A stretch of DNA of 28,976 bases from Phoronis ovalis (taxonomy: Eukaryota; Phoronida; Phoronidae), in assembly GCA_028565635.1 (NCBI GenBank), contig JAOXYB010036506.1:1-28976 (forward strand), read 5' to 3'. This document shows positions 9,945 through 20,292 of this stretch, piece by piece. The stretch's first letter is position 1. Each line of letters begins with the position of its first letter. The notes beneath the pieces are model-generated. The model was not told the origin of the DNA and made no database searches. It saw nothing but the letters and a program-made list of their open reading frames with translations. The translations under genes were made by a program, and so were the position numbers.

Positions 9945-10255
9945 GCCCAACCCAATCCACAATTTTAGCTTGTGGTAACAAACCCAATCCAATTTTTTTG
10001 AAATATAAGGGTAGCAATCCAAATTTTGAGAAATATAAGGGTAGCAAATAATTTAGTAGCAATCCATTTCTACGCAGACTGACTGAAACAAACCAAATTC
10101 CCAAATCTATTTATGAATGCAAACCTAAAATTAATCCAAATTATTTGCTGTAAGCAATAGAAAGGTAACAATCCAAATTTTTGAATTTCTTTACGGTAGC
10201 AATCCAAAAAAATACAGTAAGAAGTATACAATCCAAATCCAAAATTTTCAACTGG
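9945..10255. repeat. Degenerate ~30-bp minisatellite, about 8 units
   Basis: The word AATCCA recurs at roughly 30-base steps (about 9956, 9985, 10017, 10060, 10133, 10169, 10201 and 10230). The best units read AATCCAAATTTTTGAAATAT followed by AAGGGTAGC. Middle units are interrupted and diverged. Because the unit is ten codons, the minus strand carries an open periodic peptide, with GLLPLYFxK repeated in the frame 9847-10104 and KFGLLPFY in another frame at 10070-10273. The two frames do not join, and the peptide is most simply a consequence of the array rather than a gene. Confidence 0.65.
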
Positions 10256-11853
10256 TCTGCACACCCGCACCAAGTATTAATCGATCACTGGCAAATGAGC
10301 AAACCGGTATGTGAACAATGACAAAATTGTAATATCTCCAAGAACGTTTCGTGTTCTGTCCAATTGTGTGTATAACGCCTATTAGACGGTACGAAACCTA
10401 CCCAGACCATGTATTTCTTTTAAGATTTCGCTATATGCCAGTGCCTTCAAGAACTATTTAGTGTAGTGCAACCTTCAACCTCAGTATTTTACCTTAAAAA
10501 GCGTTAGAGGGAGACATTGTTACAATAAAGAAGAAATCAACATATTACAAGACTAATTATAGGCTATTCGTCTTTTAAATTTTTTAATAATTTCGTTGAG
10601 AAAAAATGTCATCACATGATTGCCACACTGGTTTCTATTTCTACCAAAGCAAAGAACAAACTCTGAGACAAATTCTGTTGACTATTGCAAGCAATTTACG
10701 GCTAACGAAAGTATTGTTTAATAGTGGTAATTTACCGTGTTTATTTCCCGGGTTTTTAGCTGAAACTTGCCATAAGAGCAGGTGGCAAGTCCAAAATATA
10801 AATGAGGGCATTTACGATCTTGGCAGGGCAATAGTTGAAAGGGTGGGTATAATAAGTATGCTCGAACCGGTAGGGTTAAAAAACTATAACGTGTATATAT
10901 AGCTTGCCCAAGAAGACAGCAGGTTCAAACAGTGAGAATGAGGCAGGCCTCTGCACTCAATAAGAACCGTACCCTTTTATGCATCTCTATAAACTGACAT
11001 GCCCTTTAACAGGCCAACATCCTTGGCCTACATTCTAAAACAACCTATATGTCCTTGAATATTTCGCTAAAAGTATATATAATACCCGGATATAATACCC
11101 TTAACGCTCAGCGCACATTATACGGATTATATGCTTGATTGAAAAACAAACAAAAAAATCCGGGAGAAACGAATGTTTGTGCATCATCACTCTTAATTCT
11201 TTCTATCAAATTTCACCGGCAGTTAGGAGCACCACAAACCTCAAAACAGTCAATAGTTGACCTGTAGCACAAATGTCTAGTAGTACTTTGCGGGGGGTTT
11301 ACGGTATGAATAATTCCCGATATTTTTCTTGTTTTTAATCAGTATCCGAGAACAGAAATACATCACATATTGACAAGATGATAGGCTGCATTATATTCAG
11401 ATACACATATCCGTCGGATCTCATGTCCGATCAGTTTTGTTTTGTTATTAGTCGAGTCTATTATTGAGGGGTGAGAGTTTCATCGGCCATTGACCTTATT
11501 ACTGTAATGTTAATGATAATAAACAGTTCATTGTCACTTTTACATATTTTATAGGCTTTTACGTAGTTACATATATAACTTAAGATACACTTGCTAACTA
11601 AATGTATATAATTTTTTATTTTAAAAATGCAAACAATACGGCCGGGACTTCATGAAATGCTTCAGCTCTTCTTGTTGCAGTAAAAAAGAAAAAAATAATT
11701 TTACGAAAATAAAAATAATCGAACGATATATAGTACATCAGAAACAGGGAACGATGTAAATATTTACCTAAATTGGTTTGGAGGTGGCATGTGATCCCGT
11801 ATCCTGGTTACTGTATACAATAATAGAAAATACACGGATGACCCAGTTTGTTG
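10256..11853. other. Non-coding DNA, no gene recognised
   Basis: The stretch 10606-10902 holds a 98-codon ATG frame in slightly GC-richer DNA. A few such frames are expected by chance and no domain is visible, so it is not called as a gene. Within it CTTGCCA and TGGCAAG (around 10767-10790) form a 7-bp stem. No mobile-element termini were found. Confidence 0.45.
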
Positions 11854-11868
11854 TGACCTTTGTGACCT
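11854..11868 (-). promoter_or_regulatory. Perfect DR3 nuclear-receptor-type site
   Basis: TGACCT-TTG-TGACCT on the plus strand is AGGTCA-CAA-AGGTCA on the minus strand: two consensus nuclear-receptor half-sites as a direct repeat spaced by three. DR3 sites are bound by some receptor heterodimers in animals. Nearby are a TGACATCA half-CRE-like word (about 11926) and an inverted CCAAT (ATTGG, about 11941), so 11850-11945 may be regulatory. A GGTCA-rich repeat remnant is the alternative. Confidence 0.3.
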
Positions 11869-13282
11869 ATTTAACCTGCAACCATGTTCTAGGAATCTCG
11901 ATTTTGAAGAAATGATGACATCATCTAATATAGATTTCTGATTGGCTTGTGAGGAAAATAGGGGAAGTACCTGTCATTGATATGAATGAATTTACGTTAG
12001 GGAAGTTGGAATATTCAAGAAAATCCCAAGTTAAGCTGTTGTGGTTTGTGATGGCAAACCTGTGTGTTATGAATGAAGTTATTGCGAGTAAAGACTTGCA
12101 AAGGTAAATAATGTAAGATGAATTTTAAAATCGAATTTAGTATTTATTTCCTCATGTAGGATGACCTCGGGTAACCCTAACTTGAACTTTAGCTCTTTGA
12201 TCCGATGATGGAAGTATTTGAATGCAGACAACGCGGTCTTTTGCAACTTTTGCTTGCTGTTTCTGTCATTTTTTGAATCAGAATGTCAGAAATAAAAAAG
12301 TTAAAATGTTATAATAATGTGTTCCTTTATTGAATATTTATGTTGCCATTGAATGTGCTTAATAAATCAATTAAAAAACATGTTAAGGTATTACCTAACA
12401 CTTGCATGCAGGAATTGTGTCCTGCTGAAAAGCGTACTGTATAATCCGTTAATGGTTAATTATTTAAGCATTAATTATTTACTTAATCCTTCCTGATACT
12501 GAAGGCGGGTGATAGACGGGTGATGGACATCAGAACTGTCAAAATCATGTCTTAGCATTTACCGACTGTTCACTCTGTCCATACCTTTTACAAACAAAAC
12601 ACGTGGTTTCAGTAGATTGCGAATAAGAAAATTTAGACAGCTTTGACTAAATGGTTATTTTTATTTTTAACACAAAAAATCCAGAGCCACTATTAACAAT
12701 TCTTTGTAATTTATGATTACAATAATTTAATCTGTTGACTTATTTTTTAAATTATAATTATGGAAATATACATGTTAAAGTTAAATTTCCAGATATGTAT
12801 TTTACTTGCTGCATTTATTGTAGGTAGCTACTATTAATAGTACAGTGTAAGTATATTTAAATAGAAATATGCAATGCTCAATTTATAACAATAGCTTTGC
12901 AACATTCAACGAATATATGCCTAAAAGTTAATCTTTTATAAATTGAATTTGAAGGTTATTCTACAATGTCAGATAAACTCAATTCTTCGACTGTATTCAT
13001 AATTTGAAGTTTGGAGGATACGATAATAGTACATGACGACTATGCATTATTATATTTGAAAATCACATAGATCAATAATATATCAATATGAAATAAAAAG
13101 TAACCCTATTTAACATCCTATTGTAGTAACCCTAACGAATATTGGAAAATATCCAACGACAATTTTTCATTGTGCAACGCGTTTTGTTAATTTAACAAAG
13201 ACTGCCTCACGGTTATTTTAACAGTGTACGTGTAAGAATTTAGCTTCATTGAATAAACTGGTTTAAACTAATGTTGCAACAT
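11869..13282. other. Non-coding DNA with two adjacent hairpins
   Basis: No gene is visible. At 12382-12399 GTTA-a-GGTA pairs with TACC-TAAC, and at 12408-12425 GCAGGA pairs with TCCTGC; the two stem-loops lie 8 bases apart. A pyrimidine-rich acceptor-like sequence ends near 12160 (CCTCATGTAG) but no supported exon follows. Confidence 0.45.
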
Positions 13283-13286
13283 TTAA

Positions 13287-13738
13287 GGTGGCGAGTATCG
13301 GCGTTCTGTACAACTTATTTCAACTTCATGCTTTTAGTTAAAATTCAGCTTATTAAACATAGAATTAAATATAGACTGGAAACTTTGTAAAAATTATTTG
13401 ATTTAATTTTGCTGATTTTTTCTTGAGGCATAAACTTAAATTTTTATATATATTAATTAAAACGTAAAATCTAATGCATGGTTTTGTAGATATAAATTAA
13501 ATGTAAAAATTATTTGCGCAAAGTTTAAAATATGCACTTTGATATTCTTTGAATTTTTACTTTTAAACTTTTTTAACTCAAAATTGCTGGGTTACATAAT
13601 TTTTTGTGAAAATAAAAACATTTACTTAGTTAATTTTAGTTATTTTCAAAAAAGTATTGTATTGGTCTATATCTTTTTCATTTATCCAAAACTTAAAGCA
13701 TAAAGGGTGAATAAGTTTTATCAACCATGCCCTCCACC
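13287..13738. mobile_element. MITE flanked by TTAA, 452 bp
   Basis: The left end GGTGGCGAGTAT and the right end (read inward) GGTGGAGGGCAT are related inverted termini. The resemblance continues for about 60 bases with gaps: ACAACTTATTTCAACTTCATG on the left compares with AAAACTTATTCACCCTTTATG on the right, each followed by a CTTTTAGTT- or CTTTAAGTT-like run. Both sides are flanked by TTAA (13283-13286 and 13739-13742), consistent with a 4-bp TTAA duplication (piggyBac-like), or a TA duplication if the ends start at AGGTGG. The interior is extremely AT-rich with no transposase. The divergence of the ends indicates an old copy. The superfamily assignment is tentative. Confidence 0.6.
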
Positions 13739-13742
13739 TTAA

Positions 13743-14120
13743 AAATACTTATTTTAGTAGAATATGACAAGTACCGCTATAGGTTTAATTCACCGTATAT
13801 TATATAAAGTTCTATTTACCCAACCAGGTTGTATATTTCTGAATAAACATTTCAAAACTGTTGCAGAGATAAAAAGTATGCACTATAGCAAATCACACAA
13901 AGTGCACGTGGCTCCCACTTATAATTATAACGAAAATATATATTTTAGCCGGCAAGCGTACCATGTTAATCTCTGATGTTACATATTGTTACTGGTAAAA
14001 TCAACGTATAATATCGGACGAGTAAAGAGTGAAGCTGTAATTTATTCACAAATGTGTTTTTTGGTAATAAATCTAAACACAAATTGGGACCATCATACAC
14101 AAATGTTATCCAGAAAACCA
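13743..14120. other. AT-rich non-coding DNA
   Basis: Nothing is supported here. The 70-codon frame at 13764-13976 has no recognisable features. Confidence 0.45.
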
Positions 14121-14400
14121 CAAACCCAGCTAGCTCTAGGTCCGAGCAGCTAGTGACCTATCTCGGAGTTCAAATTTAGAGCCCTTTACGCCGGTGCACT
14201 AGTATTTGCTGCGTGAGTTGTGCCATTTGACATCAGTGTTGGGAGATTTTATGGAGCTAGTAGGTAAATTCCTATCCGACTGGCCCGTAAAGTCCCACTA
14301 CACATTGTCTCCAAGCATCAGTACTACGATAGTGGTCGAGATAATGGCGGACTGCGGGGCGTGCATTTGCAGAGCTTGATCATCCTATGGTATTCCGCGT
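14121..14400. other. GC-rich segment with weak tRNA-like D-arm
   Basis: This segment is about 48-53% G+C with several CpGs, unlike its flanks. At 14133-14147 GCTC-TAGGTCC-GAGC resembles a tRNA D-arm within an A-box-like TAGCTCTAGGTCC. About 34 bases later GGAGTTCAAAT (14165-14175) loosely resembles a B-box. No acceptor or anticodon stem can be closed, so it is not a tRNA gene. It could be a decayed tRNA-derived SINE head. Alternatively the segment may be a CpG-rich promoter or 5' exon: ATTGG (about 14454) and TTTATAAAC (about 14488) lie just to the right, in CCAAT/TATA order for minus-strand transcription, though reversed in spacing from what is usual. Confidence 0.3.
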
Positions 14401-15150
14401 TTTTCCTAATGTTGGATGTTAAATCCTCTTGGATTAAGCTGTCATTGTTTCTATTGGTTTATGTGAAAGGGAGGTAATTCTCTTTATTTATAAACAATAA
14501 AATGCAGAGTCGCTCGTAACTGGAATATTATACTGATAATTTAAATTGAGCATATATGGAGGGCAGCGATACCGCTAATTCCGAAGGGAACCGATCTAAC
14601 TACGTATTCTTCAGAGATAATAACACAGTACGTGATGGAATTTTTGGCGATATTTAGACGGATATTTCCTTGTTTCTATCTAATGTAGTTAAGAATGATA
14701 ATTATGATATGATTATTGCAAATATTACTAGCTGTGCGATATACAGTGTCGGATAGCTGTACAGTCCACTGTGTTCTATTTCGATACGAATCTGCATTGC
14801 TGTTCCAGCAGAGTCAAACACACTTATTTACAAATGCTTCAGGTGGACAATTTGTTGTTGTCATATGTTTATGGCTTAATAACCTTGAAACCATGTTAAT
14901 AAAACTGCTTGTTTATAAAAAAAAACTTTGGCAAATACCCAGCAATTGATGTAACAGCCACGCAATCCTACAAGGAAATACAATCGAATAAATATGTGAT
15001 ATGTGCCCCACCCATCTCCCGTGTCAGGTACATATAGGAATACATATAAAGACGCTGGACACGATGGTCAATACATACTATTTCAAGTAAGATTTGTCAA
15101 TTTATATTGACTTTTAGTCGAATGATATGTATGAATATTTGTAATGGTAT
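14401..15150. other. Non-coding DNA
   Basis: No gene was recognised. A 77-codon non-ATG frame (14716-14949) crosses moderately GC-rich DNA with repeated AGCTGT/ACAGT words, but shows no domain. Confidence 0.45.
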
Positions 15151-16650
15151 TCTGAACTCTGAAATAAAATTAAAATCAAGCACAAAGGAATTAAAAATGC
15201 ATATATAGACGATGCGTTAAATAAAAATTAATTAAAATTTAATTCTGAAAAATATGTAAAATGATTCGGGCAGATTAAGTCAAAATGGCAAAACAGTCTA
15301 GACCAAAGAATCTCTACAGAAAATTAAACACACAGGAAATCGGCCATATTGAATTTAATTCAAAATTTGCTAAAGAATCTAATTGTTTTTTACTGGACCG
15401 GCCAAACACGTATATTCAAAAATGAGTATTTTATTGGGTGCTCGATCTCGGGTACCTAACTTATTTTTATTGGCTTTAGGTAGGAAAGCAGAATTTCTTT
15501 TTGTAAACTGAAGGAAATAACTGATATCAACCGAATGACCCTGTTGAAAGTCACATTGTGAGTGAACAAACTTGTAATAAATATTATAAAATTGAATGAA
15601 AAATTAAAATTGATGTTTAACAAATCATTAGAAATATAAATTCAATGGAAATAAATAAAATATATGAAACAATAAATATAAAAAGTAAAATAAATATTTC
15701 TTTTCTGATTTTATTAATAATAAGAATATTATAATTTGAACCACATAATTGGTAAACTTACAATGTATTATGGAATGTATATTTTTGGTTTTACCACATA
15801 CTATATGTCTTATAAAATTACTAAAATATATTTAAAATTGTTCAGAAAATATTACACCATGACCAATACATGTACATACCTGTAAATTTAAATTTAAAAT
15901 ATTAAAAACGAGTTTTAACACATTTTAAAAGCCAGCAAGGCTCTGTGACTGTTAAAGAATTGTCCACAGTCTTATATTTGGAATTGTTCTTGAAAGTGTC
16001 ATTTTATCATACTTCATGACGGACAATTATTTTATTTTTTATTAAAATTATGAAATAAAATATAGGTAAGATATGATTGGTTATACACTGTATTACCAAA
16101 TAAAATAAATTTAAGAAACTTGCCAGTAGTTATTAATTTTTGTTAAATAAACTATAAATATGTGGAAACACGTTTTAAAAAAATGAATAACGTATTTTGT
16201 AGTTTCCGAACCACACTTGTTGTTTTTAGCGTAGTACAAGATAGTTTTAACAACATAGTATTATTGAGTGTTTAAATGTAAACGCATGTAAGTACAAAGA
16301 ACAGGGGCACACGATTTACAGCCACATTTAGTTGGAATTTTTAGATTTCGTTTGAAAAATTTACCTTTACTTTTAATATATTAATTAAGATCGACTCAAA
16401 ATTTGGAGTTTTTGCTGCGTTTTTAATAAGAATATTGCATCTTGCAATTTGAAATATTTAACTGAAAATTAATTTCACATTTTATTATTTTTATTTAATA
16501 TTTTAAATTATATCAAACAATTATAAATAGTTTAAATATATTTGAAATATAATTTAATTAAGTAAATATATATTTTACTACTTTTATAATGTATTTCATA
16601 AAAATAAATGAATTAAAATTAAGATATATAGTATTACCTGAATTAATGCG
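15151..16650. other. Extremely AT-rich region
   Basis: Sampled lines reach about 87% A+T (15601-15660) and about 93% A+T (16501-16560). There are many AATAAA, ATATATTT and TTAATTAA words and no open frames of note. Such DNA can act as a matrix-attachment or easily melted region, but that cannot be told from composition alone. No transposon ends were seen. Confidence 0.6.
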
Positions 16651-19299
16651 CCAGTTTTAAAGTTAACAGGTGTCATTAACCATGGCTTAAGACATCCACG
16701 TATGTGCAACTTCGAAAAATAATTTTCAAGAAGTTATAACAAGGAACGTCAGTTGATAAAATCTATAAAATCCCTTATGTTTAATATGCAATGATCTGAT
16801 TATTGAAATTTAATATTTTAATAAAGGTACAGGGGGTATTTTTAAAGCAATAACTGCATTTTAGTATTCAAATGACTATGTATCAACGGAAAATTATATG
16901 TTTCCAATGTGGATGCCCCGAGGGCGGCACTCGTGTAAAAAGTGAGCAATCATGGTCGTTACTAAAAACTCGGGAAAGGATTGCTGTTTACACGCGTAAT
17001 GCGTTTAGAGTTGGACAATTGGAAGTTTTGAAAAAATGGTTGTTTCTTAGCTTTGGCCTTTCTTAGGTTTTTTTATCACGACGGGTCTTGCTTAAGTCCA
17101 ATTTTTGCGGTGAGAGTTATATGGTGAGAGCGTTCACACAACCGCTTAAGGAAAAATAAGTCGATCTTGTTTTTTGTTGTAGAACAATTTCAGTCTTGGA
17201 TAGTGTATTGGTATTGCTTAGGGTCCGTTTTGCGAACCTCCTCAACCACTTGCATACACACAAACCCTTGTACACCTGACATCACAGCACTTTACATCAT
17301 AAGTAATAATAGTACACCGTGTTATCTTCCAGAGTCACTAACACAAATGCCTATAACTTGAAAGTGAAATGATAATTCTTGAAGGACTTTTTTCTTCAAA
17401 GTGCGGATAGCTTATATCATGTTAGTTAATCCCTTTTTGTCAACTTTAAATCACGGTAACTCCTTTTGGGCAACGTATATATAATAGAGACTATTTGCTA
17501 CACATGTAAATAATACACCTTGTTTCGAAATAAATGCAAAGGCTCGGGCCAATGTAACTCGAAGAATTTTTGTTAGTTATTAGAAAGTGAATCATGTCAA
17601 AATTAAAAAAACAGTATAATTTTCTTGCGTTTTTACTGGACCGCTATATGTATGTTACCATGCATAACAATTTTACGACGTAATTTTTTTGCCATACCCA
17701 ATATCAAGCAGAATTTGAGAATAACATTGTACACATGAAGCATCTGTTCCTTCAAGTTTTTAACATCAGTAGGAAACTTAAAGTTTTCTTAATTAAATTA
17801 TTAAAGAAGATACAAATTAAACGTAACATTTTTGGATAGTGACATAAAGTTCACAAAGTTATAGGAAAGCTTACTTTTTTCTTCTCCTTTTCTTGAAATC
17901 AAATGTAATAAGAAAATGTGATTGAGTCATGTGACAGCTTAATTCGAATATAGCCTAGTTGGCGCAAGTACTAAAATTATCCCTGTATTCAGTCGTGTCT
18001 GAAATAATTGGCGGTCGTAACATGAATGATAGAAGTAAAAGATTTTGTGCTTCTGCTTTATTTCTCAAGTACAAATTACACAATTAAAAATGTTTAATTT
18101 CAAAATGAAAGCATCGTAAACAAAGTGCAGCCAATATACACCTTTTTGAAACCTTTAATTTAAAAAATGTCATAGCGTACTGTATTTCTAAAAACGCTTT
18201 AAGGAAAATGCAAGAATTAAAAAATACGAAAGTGTTATACTATCAGTTTGAAATGAAATACCTTTTGTCAAATTTAATAAAAAATATCTGATAATAAATG
18301 CCATTTTATGCAATTCAAAGTTGCGCGTTTATTTAGGGTCATAGTGTACTATTAATCATACTTTAAATTGTCCTCTCACATTCTTAATTTATTACTGAAA
18401 CATTTGTTTATATTTCTTTTGTGGGAAAAATTAAACAGTCGCTATTGTTTTTCGCAAGTAAAATAGTTGTGATAAGGGAGATGATTTTTTTTTCTGCATA
18501 ATAATCAAATGCAATAATATTTTTAAAAAAGAACTTCATTAATTTGGCTCTTGTTTAAACTTAGCATTTTCAGTGTAAACACTTTTAAACAATAACTTAA
18601 TAATTTTGTTTGATACAGTGTGATGGCAAAATATTGGCTAATGCTTTTGAACTCCGCTGTTAATAATAATCATGGCCGAAAACACGTGGTCTGACAGTAG
18701 AACGTTCTAACTTGTGGTTTTACTTTCGGCTCTCCAGTTACGTACAATTTCCCGCTAAATTGAAAACGAGTCCTCATCACATGCTTTGAATAGTTCTCGA
18801 TTTTACAGTATGTACCGTGAGGATGGGTGCCTGGGATGGGCGTTTATGAATAGTAGCTGCGAGTTAGCCTTCAAAGGCAACGTTAAAACTTTATCACCAA
18901 ACCCTTTTTTTTCATAGGTAACCTCGCTGATAACCTAGGAATACTTACTGGTTAATGTGTTAGTCAGAGAAAAACATAAAGATTTCTTTTCAAAAGGGTG
19001 CTACTTGCTAGCTTACGTTTTGTTTACTTCGTACTGGCCAGTAACATCCCTGTGAGGAGAAATACTTTTCAACGAAGATACCTGTAAGTGGCTGCTCGTG
19101 TGCCTGTCTCAGTTTACATCTGTTTCCACAGATCTCATGACGATCCCGAAGAAGTGATGACTATGAAAAACATATGCTATTTGGCATTGTTGGTGATCAA
19201 AGATATCCACAAACATGCTGCTTCGTCGAGTTTTAGAATATTTATCATTTTGAAGTGCAATCATTTTCGTACTTTTCTCAAATAATGCTATCACAAGCA
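16651..19299. other. Non-coding DNA, possible scattered splice-like signals
   Basis: No gene was identified. The frame 16872-17066 (64 aa, includes CFQCGCPEGG) lies in a GC-richer patch but is short and unrecognised. At 19120-19131 CATCTGTTTCCACAG is a good 3' splice-like sequence followed by an open stretch to 19285 (begins SHDDPEEVMTMK). With no matching upstream exon it is not called. Confidence 0.4.
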
Positions 19300-19513
19300 C
19301 TATTGGTATGTATGCCAGTATCGAACTTGGAGAATTATTTTTTCTTCTTCTAATATTCTGCCATTCCTCGTTGTGAGGAAAATATTATTTTTTCATGTGC
19401 TGGTTGCAGGGAAGGCTAGCTGAAAGGTTTACGTTTAGTAAACACGAAGGTGTATGTGGGGTTTCTCAGGACATTCTGATATTATTTAATGTCAATGCCC
19501 TTAGAAATCCTAA

Positions 19514-19810
19514 ATATCGCTGGAATTAATCGTCATTGTGGTATTCTCGAACTAGAGAAGTATTTTTCCTACCAGCCATTGCTGCCATCATGTTAAAAAA
19601 ATTATCAGGTAAGTTTAAAAAACTGTATACACGTAACGTGTCTTTTTATTTTTATCTTATATCGCTGGAACTAATCATCATTGTGATGTTGTCGAACTAG
19701 AAGTAATTTTTTTCTCACCCGCCCATGTTGCCATCGCGTTTAGAAGTTTTATCGAGTAAGTTTAACAAACTCCACATACACATAACTTCTCTTTTTATTT
19801 TTACCTTAGA
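19514..19810. repeat. Diverged tandem repeat, ~145-bp unit, two copies plus a probable older one
   Basis: Copy 1 (from 19514) and copy 2 (from 19659) align along their length. They share ATATCGCTGGAA, TAATC.TCATTGTG, TCGAACTAGA, TTGCCATC/CTGCCATC, a GTAAGTTTAA word and a CTTTTTATTTTTA end. TCGAACT occurs at 19547 and 19692, 145 bases apart. A more diverged partial copy seems to lie upstream, where TCGAACTTGGAGAA starts at 19320. The start of a third downstream copy (CTGGGAATAACCACT, about 19811) is possible. The unit is unrelated to any family I know. Confidence 0.65.
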
Positions 19811-20049
19811 CTGGGAATAACCACTATTTCTACTTTGAAATTATACTATGTAAAATATTAACCATAATTGTGACTTACCAGACTGACTTACTGGTACCGA
19901 TCTATGAAAAATAAAAGAAGCATATTATAATCTTATTTATCTGTCCCCCGGTAAATGGATTATTCGAGATCTGTATGAAAGAGAAAAGAATATAAGATAC
20001 ATACTCTAATCTCCATTACTTTATAACATGTAGGAAGAGCATTTTATGT

Positions 20050-20259
20050 TCATCTCAACAAACACAAGTAGCAAAGTGATTTAAATTTTTTTGATTTCTT
20101 GGAAAACGCATTCTTTAGGTTGGACATCACTATTTCGATGACTTGAACATATTCTGCTTGGAAAAAGGGAAAGTGTTTTAGCTTTCGTAACATATCGAAA
20201 CTGCCAATAACAATGCAGAAGTATACTATGGCGAAAATAAAAGCGCCATCTTTAATCAT
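20050..20259 (-). CDS. Possible small membrane or secreted peptide, 69 aa
   Basis: A 69-codon minus-strand ATG frame. It begins MIKD, then a hydrophobic run GAFIFAIVYFCIVIGS (residues 5-20) that could be a signal peptide or an N-terminal anchor. A lysine-rich remainder follows (MLRKLKHFPFFQ, later SNLKNAFSKKSKKFK) which could form an amphipathic basic helix. Base composition over the frame is slightly richer in G+C than the flanks. A perfect hairpin (20275-20292) stands just upstream of the start. No family is recognised. Hydrophobic starts arise easily in AT-rich chance ORFs because F, I, L and Y codons dominate, so this is only a candidate. Confidence 0.18.
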   Translation of the reverse strand: MIKDGAFIFAIVYFCIVIGSFDMLRKLKHFPFFQAEYVQVIEIVMSNLKNAFSKKSKKFKSLCYLCLLR

Positions 20260-20274
20260 AAATTATATGTAACA

Positions 20275-20292
20275 TGTGACTTGTTAGTCACA
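20275..20292. repeat. Perfect hairpin TGTGACT/AGTCACA
   Basis: Seven-base arms surround a TGTT loop. It lies 16 bases upstream of the minus-strand frame starting at 20259. It could be a dyad protein-binding site or chance. Confidence 0.4.

Noticed and set aside
10606-10902. 98-codon ATG frame in slightly GC-richer DNA
   Set aside because: A few ORFs of this length are expected by chance at this composition, and no domain, signal peptide or conserved motif is visible.
12173-13136. TAACCCTAAC words resembling telomeric repeat
   Set aside because: Only about one and a half repeat units at each site; no array.
16910-16935. GCCCCGAGGGCGGCAC as a third CTCF-like site
   Set aside because: It matches only about 10 of 14 consensus positions, with the 5' half wrong.
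15386-17643. Shared 14-mer TTTTTACTGGACCG at 15386 and 17630
   Set aside because: Several 14-base coincidences are expected between all positions of a window this size, and the flanks do not align.
17955-17975. TAGCCTAGTTGGCGCAAG resembling a tRNA A-box
   Set aside because: No B-box or closable acceptor stem follows at the right distance.
19088-19285. Open stretch after a good 3' splice-like CATCTGTTTCCACAG
   Set aside because: No partner donor exon or recognisable protein; a single acceptor-like site is common in pyrimidine-rich DNA.
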